A stretch of 64,000 nucleotides of DNA from Acanthamoeba castellanii str. Neff (lineage: Eukaryota; Discosea; Longamoebia; Acanthamoebidae), in the NCBI RefSeq assembly GCF_000313135.1, contig NW_004457490.1, forward strand, positions 186,311-250,310, written 5' to 3'. The notes beneath the pieces were generated by a model. The model was not told where the DNA came from and ran no database searches. It saw only the letters and a program-made list of their open reading frames with translations. The position numbers were made by a program, and so were the translations under genes. Below, piece after piece: positions 22,598-33,300 of the stretch (position 1 is its first letter; every line of letters begins with the position of its first letter).

Positions 22598-23159
22598 CCC
22601 CGCGCTTCGTTAGGGCACTGACGTCAGTCTCTACGTCGTGCTATTTATTCATTTATCAAATATAATGATTATAATAAAATTGTGCATTACGCGCGCTACA
22701 CTAAATAAAGATATATTGGGAAGAAATAAATAATGTATAATAATTGATAAATAAATATATCGGGGGGGGGCCGAACCGCAAGAGGTTGGGTCTGAGGTAA
22801 GCCGAAGGAGGCTGTTGTGGGTGGCGCTGCGGCAAGTGGTGGTGGAAGTGGCAGCAGCCGACAGAACACGTCGCATGATGGTGAGTGACTCTTGTGTGTT
22901 GAAGTGGCTTGTGGTGGTGCGGTGGGGGCTGCCGCGTGTTTGACCCCGCGAGGTCTTGGGTCAGGTGCGCCTGAGCCGATTGGTGCGCCCTGGCGAACGT
23001 CCCCGAAGACCCACCGGAGAGGCCGGGAGAACGGAACCTCAACCCATCCGGGGCAATCGCTTGGCTCCGATGAAGAAAAGGAAAATAGATTATTTAAAAA
23101 AGAACAAATAACTATAATCAAGAAAAATGAGGACACAATAATGTAAATAATTATATAAA
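22598..23159. other. Divergent promoter region
   Basis: 562 bp between two outward-facing starts. 22630-22760 and 23080-23159 are AT-rich. The middle is GC-rich with a run of nine G at about 22761. No ORF with family features and no RNA gene seen. Confidence 0.5.
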
Positions 23160-24859
23160 ATGGAGAGCGAGGGCGCGGAGGTGCGGCGGGGGCTCTACAT
23201 CGGGTCGCTGGCCGCGGCGAGTGATGAGGAGTGGCTGGCGGCGCGAGGCATTACCCACATCCTCACCGTGGCGTGGGGCATCGCTCCCTTCTGGCCCGAG
23301 GTGAAGCTTCCCCCTCCCCTCTTTCCCTCTACAACTAAAGCTGACCATGATGACCATGAGTAGCGGTTTGCATACAAGGTGGTGTCCGCCATGGACACAG
23401 GTACAGCACACTGCTACACAATGCACACATGTCTACGTGGTCGTCCTTCCTCGTGCTGATGTAGTGGAGGGTGGTGAGTGCAGAGGATGAGGACCTCCTG
23501 CAACACCTGGCTGCGTGCCACAACTTCATCGACGGAGGGATCCGAGCGGGTGGTGTGCTGGTCCATTGGTACTTTGTTCTACTTCCTGGTTGAGAGTCTC
23601 CCATTCTGCCTTTCACATGCGTCATGCGTGTATGTGTTTTTGCGATGTGTGCGTGTGCGTGTGCGTGTGCGTGTGCGTGCGTGTGCGTGTGCGTGTGCGT
23701 GTGCGTGTGCGTGCGTGTGCGTGTGCGTGTGATGTTGCAGTTCTGCCGGAGTGTCACGTTCGGCCATGATCGTTTTGAGCCATCTGATGAAGGTAGAAGG
23801 TCTCACCCCAGACGCAGCCCTGACACACCTACAGCTCGTGCGACCAGCAGCCTCGCCCAACCCTGGCTTCAGGCGACAGCTGACCGTCTACCACGTACCA
23901 CCTTCCCCTTGTTGGTACCTTCTAGATCGTGCATTACTCACATTCTTTGTCTTGTGTGGTGGGCGAATCAGCAAATGCTCGTGCGACAGCGACGGAAGGC
24001 GGCCAGAGATAGCCAGAACCAGAGCCAGAACCAGGAGAGCGAGACGGAGTCCGCTACCGACGCTGACGTGGCGGCGGCCGAGGACCTGACCAAGCACTAC
24101 CGTGCAGAGAAACTGCGCATGGTCATGAATGGTACTTGACTCGCTTGAGTGGTGATTCATTTGGTACTGGTCGACCTGTGGCGTCGGAGGCGCTGATTCT
24201 TGCATGACGCTGAGCAGAGAGCGGAGAACTGCCGGCCCACTACTTTGCCGCGATACGACGGCCGACCCAGCAGCGCTGCTTCTCGTGCTACAAGTGCAGA
24301 CAACCACTCTTCAGCGCGGCCAACGTTCTTCACCACGCCACAGGTTCGCTTTCCCTCATCAGCGCACTGTTAAAGGTTGTCCTGTTCGACGCCTTCATTC
24401 ATAGCATCGCCCGTACGCACACGCAACCGCCGCACTACAGGTGAAGACGTGTACCGGGTCTTTGTCGAGAACACCAACTACCGCAGGGCCAACAAGAAGG
24501 GGCGAGGGGCACCAAGCAATGACGCGGCGGCTGCGGTGGGGTCGGCCTTTGTCGGACGATCGTCGGCCCCGTGTGCGTCGGTGTTCGTCGAGCCGATGGC
24601 CTGGATGCTCGAATCGTTGGGCGCCGACGAGCTGAAGAAGAGCGAGGGCACCTTCTACTGCCCCAAGTGCAAGTCGCGCATCGGGTCGTGGAACTGGCAG
24701 GGTACGTGCACACCATGCATTGCCCATCGCTTCGTTGTTTCTCTTCTCAGCTGAGGTCGTCATGATGACCAACACTCTATCTGTAAGACAGGCTCGCGAT
24801 GTGCGTGTGGTGGTCACGCCATCCCCGCCTTCCTCATCACCAAGAACCGAGTCTGCTGA
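23160..24859 (+). CDS. DUSP12: Dual-specificity phosphatase DUSP12/Yvh1, 343 aa
   Basis: In yeast and animals Yvh1/DUSP12 helps release Mrt4 during 60S ribosome maturation. Exons 23160..23300, 23364..23400, 23484..23568, 23741..23894, 23972..24131, 24218..24343, 24441..24701, 24792..24859. The catalytic loop is HCSAGVSRSA at 87-96, created by splicing exons 3 and 4. A C-terminal zinc-binding domain follows: CFSCYKCRQPLFSAANVLHHA, FVEPMAWM, FYCPKCKSRIGSWNWQG and CACGGHAIPAFLITKNRVC. A charged insert (SQNQSQNQESETESATD) separates the halves. The exon 4/5 junction has alternatives; mine gives QLTVYHQMLVRQRRK. Complete and confident. Confidence 0.93.
23642..23728. repeat. (GTGCGT)n intronic satellite
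   Basis: Hexamer array directly before the acceptor of the exon encoding the phosphatase signature. Confidence 0.9.
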
Positions 24860-25292
24860 CCACCCCCTCGACTTGGTAGGCCTAAAGCGAATGTGAGCTT
24901 CTGCTGTGCCCGCCCTTCAGTATCTCCACTTCTTGGCCTGAAGCTTGGCTGGCAGGAGGAGTCGTGGGTGGGTGCCCTCTGTGCGACTGGACTGCGGCCT
25001 CTCCTCGTGCCGCCAGAAGCCAACCTCTTGATTTACTGCTTTTTATTTATTTTATTTATTTCACGAGCCACACCACCGCCCCACAGACGCACTCTTTGTT
25101 GATTCATCGTATACGCCGTATATCCGCGACTATACGATACATCAACCTCAACCACCAACGACCCCATCTGTTGACTTGAATTCGAATTGAAACCGAGATT
25201 TCCAAGCTACATTGATTCAATTCATCTAATTCGCGCCCCAGCAACGGATTCAAGAAAACACAAAAAGAAGGGCAACTTCGCAGCTCGACCAC
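24860..25292. other. Spacer between tandem genes
   Basis: 433 bp. 25040-25070 is T-rich and 25170-25260 AT-rich. No coding or RNA feature seen; it should hold the DUSP12 3' UTR and the promoter of the F-box/SPRY gene. Confidence 0.4.
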
Positions 25293-26948
25293 ATGGGCAC
25301 CATCATAGCACAGAGCCATGACCTCGCCGCCACCGCGTCTGTGATGTCGAGCCTCCTGGTTGGACTCCAGTCCTGCTCCCTCGAGGAGGTTACCCCAGCG
25401 ACGCAGCCGCCACCGCTTCTTCAGCAGCTCACCAGCGCCACCACCGCCCTCGGCGAGCTGCCCGACGAAGTGCTGCTCGTGGTGGCGTCCCACCTGGGCG
25501 TGGGCGCCTTGGGCGCCTTCGCGCAAGTCGACCGCCGCCTTCGCGCCATCGCCGAGGTTTGACCGTGTCCGCCACCTGTGTGCTGTCGTAGTGTTAGGCC
25601 CTGCTTGACGATGGTGCTGACCCCCCCCCCGTGTGCGTGTGCGTGTGCGTGTGCGTGTGCGGCACAGGACGACGCGCTGTGGCGGGAGTTGTTCGGTGCG
25701 CGGTTCGGCTTTCGCCCCAAGAACGCCCCAAGCTCGTGGAAGCTGGCCTACCGCGACTACGGTACCACTTCTGCCCCCCCCCTCCCACGTAGCACCACAC
25801 CAGTTGGTTGTGGTGGTGTTGGCGTTGGTTCTTATTATTCTGATGTGCTGTGCTCGCTCCCCCGCAGAGGCTACGCCTCGCTGGCATCCCACGGAGAAGC
25901 ACCCTCAGCTGATCGCCACGGACGACGGGCTCACCGTCACCATGCCCTCGAGCCTGTACGCGTACCTCTTGCGTGCCGCGCGTGTCGTGTGCGTCGTGTG
26001 GCCGGTGCTGATGCCATTGTGCCGAATTGGCCGAACGACCACCACAGCAACTCAGACAACTCGGTTGAAGGCACCGATAACCGGACCATTCGTGCGACGG
26101 TGGAGTACAAGCCCGGCTCGGGCCTGCACTACTTTGAAGTCGAATCCCGCTGCCCCAGTACCTTACGCCCCCCTCTCCCGTTCTCGTAGCCCAGACTGGG
26201 ACGTTACCACCTAACCGCTGTGTGTGTTTGTGTGTGTCGTGTGTGTATGTGTGTGTGTCATGCCAGATGAGGTTCGGTACCACCCGTACGTCGGTCTGTG
26301 CTCCACCAATGAGGCCGTGCCGGTGGAGAAGATGCTGATGTGGCTCAGGTACCCCGCCCCTTCCCCCGCGCCATTACCCTCCGCCGCGGGCTAATCGACG
26401 CTAATCGTGCACACGTTCGTGCTCGCAGCGATCTGTGCTACGCCTACGGCGGGAACGGGACCCTCTATTCATCGCCGTCTCTCGAGGGCAATCACCAGCA
26501 CCTGGGCAAGTACGAGTACGGCGACAAGATCGGTACGCCCTTGAACGAGAAAGCTCGAGTGTGTGATTGTGGGGGATTCTCTGATCGGCGAAGAAGACTG
26601 GCTCACACCTGCGACACCCACACCCGCACGGCACGCGAACGTTCAGGTGTGATGGTGGACTACCGCGAGGAGGAGCACGGGTGGCTGACCTTCTTCCTCA
26701 ACTCGAAGGCCGTGAGCAGCAGGATGCGCATCACTGGCACCTGGTACTCCCCCCAAGTCAGCTGGAACTTGGTCTATTATGGAAGCTGATCTCGTGTCTC
26801 GGTGCGTGTGCGGCGGTGCGTGTGTGTCATCACCAGGTTTCCCTGTGTGGGCGTGTTCCACCCGCGCCACGCGCTCCAAATCGTGGTGCGGCCACGGGTG
26901 CCCGAGCCCCCGTGCGATGAAGAGGAGCAAGAGCTCGCTACGGCCTGA
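25293..26948 (+). CDS. F-box/SPRY-domain protein, 316 aa
   Basis: Probable substrate adaptor of an SCF ubiquitin ligase. Exons 25293..25556, 25668..25761, 25868..25955, 26048..26157, 26267..26348, 26429..26532, 26647..26743, 26837..26948. The F-box is at about 50-90 (LGELPDEVLLVVASHLGVGALGAFAQVDRRLRAIAE), then DDALWRELFGARFG. The SPRY/B30.2 domain follows: GSGLHYFEVE, YVGLCS, WLSDLCYAYGGNG, YEYGDKIGVMVDYRE, LTFFLNSKAV, FPCVGVFHPRHALQIV. Two junctions (26047 and 26743) had alternatives and were settled by phase and SPRY continuity. An Acanthamoeba-type C-run and GTGCGT tract sit in intron 1. Confidence 0.85.
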
Positions 26949-27113
26949 GCTGCCCCCGCACTCATCACACCTCCTGCAGCCCTCAAGCGCTGCTGTACAG
27001 AACAATCCAGAGGCCCGTCTCTCCATTAGTCTCAATGGGTAGCCCGAACTTGACTTTATGGCTGGCCAGCCAGAACTGCGCTGGACTTGTGCATCAAGCG
27101 GGTCGGGTCAGCT

Positions 27114-27780
27114 TCAGTTGAGGAGGTAGCTAATGCTGGTACGCTGCAGGCCCTGCCAGCCGCCTTGCCCGCGGTCCTCGCGGAGTCGGTGCTCCCTCTT
27201 GCGTTTGCGGCAGTACCTGATCCCGCACGCGTTACACAGCCTGTGTCGTGTGTGCCGTGTGTTAGGAAGAGCCCACAATCTCTCAGACCTCTGCCCAATT
27301 CGCTGACTTGGTGAGCCAAGGTCGTAGAGGGAGGGGAGTACGTGGAGGGACCCAGCGGTCCGCTGCGCCATTGGCTCGTGAATTGGGTGCAGCAGTCGGC
27401 GCACATGCGATCGGTGAAGAGCTTCTTGGTCTTCCTGCCCTCGAGGGCGCTGAGTGCGTCTTCGTCGTCGTCGACCACAACGTTGGTCGGCCCAGCCAAG
27501 AGCTCCTGCAGCTGCCGGGTGTGGACGTCCAGCAGGCTCATGCTGCGGTACAACTGCTGCTGCATGCTCGTGCGGACCTCTGCTTGGCTGTGCGCGGTGC
27601 CCTGCAGCACCAGGCTCAGACGCCCCACCTCAGTGGCCAACCCTGCCACCTGGGTTTGGTGGTGATGTCAGAGGTGGTGAGGTGTCAGACAAGGTCTCAT
27701 TGTGATGGTACCTTCCCATAGAGATAGGAGCTGGCGCCATCACGGCTGCTGTGTGGGTCGGTCGTGGTAGGGCAGTACAT
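27114..27780 (-). CDS. Small GATA-type zinc-finger protein, 167 aa
   Basis: Exons 27712..27780, 27342..27649, 27114..27240. One GATA finger spans the second intron: Cys106-x2-Cys109-x18-Cys128-x2-Cys131, with SQWRSGPLGP and LCNACGIRY, then a basic tail CRKRKREHRLRED. Before it is a helical region with heptad-like leucines (RLSLVLQG, LDVHTRQLQELL) that could dimerise, and an acidic spacer VVVDDDEDAL. The donor at 27341 was chosen because it gives exactly GPSTLCNAC. The start is the least certain part; the frame is open 126 nt further upstream. Likely a DNA-binding transcription factor, head-to-head with the STEAP-like gene. Confidence 0.82.
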
Positions 27781-28337
27781 GTGCGAGGGCTTGACGATTT
27801 GCGCCTTTGAGCTGGGGAGTAGAGAACGGTACACACAAGCTCTCCGCGTCATTCCCCATTGGCCCAGCCATACAGGCTGATGCTCATCGGCCGCCAGCCA
27901 AGTCACAAACCATCAACTCCACCGAAACCTTGGCATGTCCAGGGCCACTCCGTACCGAGTGCTGTGCAACCACTCGACCAAAACAAAAGCTCTCAGGAAA
28001 ACAAATTTCCTCGGATATATTTTCAGACTTAACCAAACCCAGAAAAATCCGCCCACCCCAGACCTCGGTCTTATGCGCGAATGGCCCAAAAAAAAGGAAA
28101 GATGCGGTTGGCCACGAATCCTCCATGGCCTTTTTTCGGTCTGGTTCCTTTCTTATTTCTCCGGTCCCGAAGTCTCTCGGGACTGTTTGCTCTCCCACCT
28201 CGCTCCCGCTCACGTCTCCTCTCCGGCCCGAGGCTCTGTAGTCACCCATCCATCGATCTTCCTCTTTTGATTCTTCAGTAATCGAAAGTAGCGAGACTGG
28301 TTGGCCAATAGGAAAAAAAAACAGGATATAACCAACG
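27781..28337. other. Divergent promoter region
   Basis: 557 bp between the GATA gene and the STEAP-like gene starts. Two short + ORFs (from 27807 and 27935) have no recognisable content. No TATA box could be assigned with confidence. Confidence 0.4.
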
Positions 28338-30212
28338 ATGGCTACACGTCAACAACGTCAGTTCGATCCGTCGCGGGCCGCCCACCGGGTGGCCATCATC
28401 GGCACCGGCGCCTACGCCCAGGCCCTCGGGGCGCGCTTCGCCGCAGTCGGCGTCGAGGTGGTCTATGGCAGCCGAAGCGCAGAACGTGAGGCCGGCGAGA
28501 AAGGCGGAGCGCTTCAACAGCAGCAACAGTGTCCGATGATGCTCCAGGGCTGTCCGGTACGGGGTCCGTGCGCGGCGGTGAGCGGAGCCGACGTGGTGGT
28601 GCTGGCTATCCCCCTCGGCGCCCACTCGGCCATGGCCGCCTGCATCCAGCGGGTCATCGCCGGGCGCGGCGTCGTACTGATCGACGTCAGCAACAGCCCG
28701 CTCGACTCCACTTCACCCGCGTCGTGGCTCCCGTCGTGCTTGAAGAGGCCGAAGAGCGTCACCTCGCCCTCGCCCTCGACCACGACGAAGGCCAAGGCCC
28801 ATCACGTCATGCCGGAGGGCTACGCCGCGCTGCCGAGCCACTCGAGTGAGACCGCATCACGGCTCGAGGGCCACCAGCATCTGCAGTGCGACGGCTGCCT
28901 GAACGGGTGCCACGCGTCGTCATCGTCGTCGGCCACGCCGGTCGACATCGAAGACCTCGTCACGGCCGATTCGCCGCGCCACTACACCCGCTCGCCCGCG
29001 CGGCCTCGTCGAGACATCGAAACCGGCGACGACGAAGATGAAGATGAAGATGGAGATGACGAGGCGGAAGAAGAGGAGGAGGACTACGCCGAGCTGTCGA
29101 ACGCGGAGCGGCTGCAGCGGCTGATGCCCGACGTCGACGTGGTGAAGGCCTTCAACACGGTGTCGGCCTACACGCTCAAGTCCGGGATCGGCGCGCGGCT
29201 CGACGACCGCGTGCTCGTGTGCGGCGACCGCCCGGCGGCGAAGGAGCTCGTCTCGCGCCTGGTGCACGCCATCGGCATGCGGCCCGTCGACGCCGGCCCG
29301 CTGGCTGCTGCGCGCGATATCGAGCGGCGGCCGCTGCAGCTCTTCGAGGAGTGGCGCACCGCGTTCTGGGTGAGCGTCGCGCTGCTCGTGGCGGCCTACG
29401 CGTTCGTGGCCGTGCGCGACGTGTGGCTCGCCGCCGGGCCGGGCCAAGAGCCCCGGTGGGGCGACTTGCTGCTGCTCAAGTTCAACGTCGTCATCGCGTG
29501 GCACGCGCTGGCGCTGCTCACGCTCACCTTCGGCGCCGGCGTCGTGGCCGCCCTGCGCCAGCTGGCCACCGGGACGATGAAGCGCGCCTTCCCGCACTGG
29601 CTTGACGCGTGGCTCCGCGCTCGCAAGGCCCTGGGTCTGCTCGGCGTAGGCTCGGCCGCGCTCCACGCCGTCGCCGCGCTGCTGACCAACTCGCTCTTCA
29701 TCGACTGGCCCTACATCGTGTCGCGCGAAGGCACTGAGTTCCAGGGCTCGATGCTGGCCGCGATCCTGGCCGGCGGCGTCTACGCCGCGCTCGCGCTCAC
29801 CTCGCTGCCGTCGGTCGCCGCGAGCCTGTCGTGGCGCGAGTGGGACTTCATGCAGTCGAAGCTGGGCCACGTCGGCCTCGCGCTGGCCTCGATCCACGTC
29901 CTTCTGATGAGCTTCGCCCTGGGCGACCTCCCTGCCGTCGCGCTCTGGGCCGACCGCCACTGGCTGCCTCCCGTCTCAGTGCTCGCCGTCGCCCCGGCGC
30001 TGCTGGTCCTGGTCGTGCGACTCCTGATCGTGCTCCCGCCGCTGTCCGGCCGCCTGGCGCGCATCCGCGGCATCGCCCCTCCCGCCGCCGCTGCCACCAC
30101 CACACGACCGCAGCGAAAGAAGCGAGGAGGTGCCGGGGAGAGCGAGGGGGTGGAGGGGAGTGGGGCTTTACATCACCAGCAGGTCGCTTCCGCCGCCATA
30201 CGGATCAACTAA
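28338..30212 (+). CDS. STEAP-like metalloreductase, intronless, 624 aa
   Basis: Likely reduces Fe(III)/Cu(II) using NADPH through FAD and one heme. N-terminal Rossmann domain: RVAIIGTGAYAQALGARFAA, VVYGSRS, ADVVVLAIPLGAH, then DVDVVKAFNTVSAYTL and GMRPVDAGPLAAARDIE, all typical of the FNO-like domain of vertebrate STEAP2-4. The membrane domain starts at about 340: LQLFEEWRTAFWVSVALLVAAY, ALGLLGVGSAALHAVAALL, TSLPSVAASLSWREWDFMQSKLGHVGLALASIHVLLMS, LPPVSVLAV, with His in the expected helices. Between them is an insert (about 140-255) rich in Ser, Cys, His and Glu that STEAPs lack. No intron in 1.9 kb, although most neighbours have 3-17 exons. The codons are extremely GC-rich. Confidence 0.9.
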   Translation: MATRQQRQFDPSRAAHRVAIIGTGAYAQALGARFAAVGVEVVYGSRSAEREAGEKGGALQQQQQCPMMLQGCPVRGPCAAVSGADVVVLAIPLGAHSAMAACIQRVIAGRGVVLIDVSNSPLDSTSPASWLPSCLKRPKSVTSPSPSTTTKAKAHHVMPEGYAALPSHSSETASRLEGHQHLQCDGCLNGCHASSSSSATPVDIEDLVTADSPRHYTRSPARPRRDIETGDDEDEDEDGDDEAEEEEEDYAELSNAERLQRLMPDVDVVKAFNTVSAYTLKSGIGARLDDRVLVCGDRPAAKELVSRLVHAIGMRPVDAGPLAAARDIERRPLQLFEEWRTAFWVSVALLVAAYAFVAVRDVWLAAGPGQEPRWGDLLLLKFNVVIAWHALALLTLTFGAGVVAALRQLATGTMKRAFPHWLDAWLRARKALGLLGVGSAALHAVAALLTNSLFIDWPYIVSREGTEFQGSMLAAILAGGVYAALALTSLPSVAASLSWREWDFMQSKLGHVGLALASIHVLLMSFALGDLPAVALWADRHWLPPVSVLAVAPALLVLVVRLLIVLPPLSGRLARIRGIAPPAAAATTTRPQRKKRGGAGESEGVEGSGALHHQQVASAAIRIN

Positions 30213-30354
30213 ACTGGTTTTGACAGCACACAACACGACATGACATGACACGACACGGCACACACAAGCACACCAGGGCCAAGTCGGGATGAACTCGATT
30301 GATTCCGTAGTTCTCTTTTGTATACAACACACCAACTGCCACTCTCTCTCTCTC

Positions 30355-33300
30355 TCAGTAGGTCTCGTCGGTCTTGCCATCGGGATAGTCCTCCAGCGAC
30401 AGCGTGACCGTGCCAGAGCAGTCCAAGTCCTGCGCAACACAGCAATGAATTGGTCGGTGAGCTGAAGAAAATGAAACAAAATGAAATGAAAGAGGTGGGC
30501 GCACCTGATCTCGGTAGATGCCGACGAGAGCGTCGGCGCGCGAGTAGAAGGTGTCCTTGAGCGAGATGACGATGCACTGCAGATCGTCGTCCTCCACTCG
30601 CGACCGGATGTAGCGCACCACCTTGGCGATGTTGTGGTTGTCCAGCGCCGCGTCGACCTCGTCGAGCACGAAGAACGGCGACGGCTGGTAGCTGTGAATG
30701 GCAAAGAGAAGGGCGAGCGCGGCCACGGTTCGCTCGCCGCCGGAGAGCTGCTCGATGTCGCGGAATCGCTTGAGGGGCGGCATGGCGTTGTACTTGATGC
30801 CGTGCAGGTAGGGCTCGTCCGGGTTCTCCAGGTTGAGGAAGGCCGTGCCGCCCACGTGCGACGTGCTGCGGGTCAGCGCCTTGTAGATCGTGTCGATGTT
30901 CTCGGCGATGTGGTTGTACGCCTTCATGAACCTGTTGTTTTTGCGACGTGGCGAGATGTCAGTGTGTGTGTGTCGTGTGTGTGTGGTTTGACGTGTGGCT
31001 TGAGAAGTCCAGGCACGTACGTGTCGTATCTCTCCTGCTTCTTGGCGGCGAATCGTTCGGCGGCCTCCTTGGCGCGCGTACGGGCATCCTCGAACTCGTC
31101 CTCGGTGGTGCGGAGTCGCGTTTCGACCTCGTTGAAGTGGTCCGTAGCGCGCAGGTTGGGCGCCATCTTCTGCATCGCCAGATTGATGCCCTGCAGCTTT
31201 TGCTCGAGCTCCTGCTTCACGCGCCCCTCCTCGTCCTTGGGGATCTGTTCCACCACAAAACCAGCACAACACAGTCAGCATGGGCCTGTGGGAGACGACA
31301 ACTAAAGCAAACGAAGGCACGCGTACAGTCTGGAGCTTCTTGCTGAGCTTGGAGAAGTCCAAGTTGATGTCGTCCTCCTTTTCGGTCATCTCGCGAACGT
31401 CCTGAGTCGCCAACTCCATCTCCTCGCTGGGGAACTCAACGCCGAGCGACGGAATCTCTGCATTACCGGCCGCACATGGAAGACGTGAGTCATTTGCAAA
31501 CACAAACAAGCCAACGGAAAGAACAACCGATCAATATAAAGAAAGAAGCCTGAAGAGACGCATACCTTCGGCGCCTTCTTCGGTCAGCTGGGGAAGGGCG
31601 ATGTTGTCGACCTTGCAGCGCTGGTACAGGTTGTGCCTTCGCATACGCAGCTGGTCCATTTCCGTTTCCTGCGTGCGCGAAGTGGCGGGTGAGTCAAAAT
31701 TTCACGCAAAAAGAGAAGAGCAGAGAAGACGGCGTCGTACGAGGGCGGTGAGGTGCTTGTGCTGCTTTCCGGCCTGCTCGATGAGGCCGTTGAGTTTCTT
31801 CTTGATGTCCTGCAGCTCGCCTTCAAGGCTCTCCACCTCCTTCTTGGCCTCGTCTCGCTGTCGCTTGAGCTCGTCGGTCTCCTTCTTCTCCTTGTTCTCC
31901 TCCTTCTGCAGCACCTTGATGCTCTTCTCCAGTTCCTTGAGCGCCGCCTTGTCGTCCTTGATCCGCTGCTTGAGGTTGTTGAGACTGGTCTCCACGTCCC
32001 TGTTCTGTTCGTACTTGAGCCTGTTGTTGATCGGTTCTGCCAGTGAGCGATCGTTCCATGCGTGTGTGTGCGTGTGCGGCGTGCGGCGTGTGCTGGTATG
32101 GTAGGGTGAGCGTACTGATTCTCGAGAAGAGAGATCTGATTGCCCAACATGAGGCGCTTCTCGGCCTTCTCCTTCTCCCAGGCCTCGCGCTTTTCTTCGT
32201 AGTCGCGGATGTTGGTCACGCCCACTTGCTCGCTGAACGCCCGGAATTGCTCGTCCTCGATTTCGTGGATGCGCGCGGTCTGCGCAGCGATCGTCGCCTC
32301 GCGGGCCTCGATCGCCTTGGTGAGCCGTGCCAGCTGCTCCTCCAGCGTCTCGATCTCGGCTTCGACGGACTCGCGCTCCTCGCGGGTGCGGGTGAGCTTG
32401 TCCTTGGTGAGGCCCAAGTCGATCTTGAAGTTGTCCAGCCGGCCCTGGAGACCCTGGGTCTGGGACGTGAGCTGCTGCTCCCTCGTCACGCCACGGAGCG
32501 TGCGGCCCACTTCCTGCAGCTCGGTGATGTACTTGTCCCTCTTCTTCTTGAGGCCTTCGACCTTCTTTTCGTCCCACTTCTTGGCCTTGGCACCGATGCC
32601 CGGGCCACCGGTCATCAGACCAGACTTCCTGATGAGCGTGCCGTTCTTGGAGACGGCTAATATGAACACAACCAACGCCAGTGTTAATTAGAACAGCGTG
32701 GTAAAAGAAAAGAAAAGAAAAGAGAACGGTGACGTACTCCTGAGCGGCTGGGCACGGTCGAAGGCGAGGGTCTTGGCCTCGTCAAGGGTGTCGCAATAGA
32801 CCGTGTTGCCGACGGCGTAGAGCACGGCCTTTTGGATGCGACTGTCGAACTTGAGGAGGTCGATGATCAACTTGGCCGATTTGCTGGTCGCCAGCTGATT
32901 GCGCAGACGCTCGTGGATGGGCTTCACCTTGAGCGAGCTCAGCGGCAGGAACGTTGCCGTACCCACGCGCTGCTCCTTCAGATACTGTGTCGTGCGATAT
33001 GAGTAAGTGTCCCAGCACCCACGTACACGTCCCAAAGAAGAAGGCGCGTACGTTGATGCACTCCTCGGCAGTCTTGGCGTCGTCAACCACGATGGCCTCC
33101 ATATTCCTTCCCAGCACCACCGACACAGCGACGTGGTACTGACGCGCCTGAGGCTCCACAAGATCGACCTTGCAAAAGAGAAGGAAACAACATAAACGTG
33201 GTAAGACCCCCCGTTGAAGATCGAACGTTTAGAAACGCAGTGCATGAGGGGAAGTACCATGCGGCCGATCACGCCGGGGAAGATGCGCTTCATGCTCTCC

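Noticed and set aside
28920..29960. 346-codon ORF on the minus strand
   Set aside because: Antisense shadow of the STEAP-like gene; Arg/His/Gly-rich translation without motifs, while the plus strand has clear domains.
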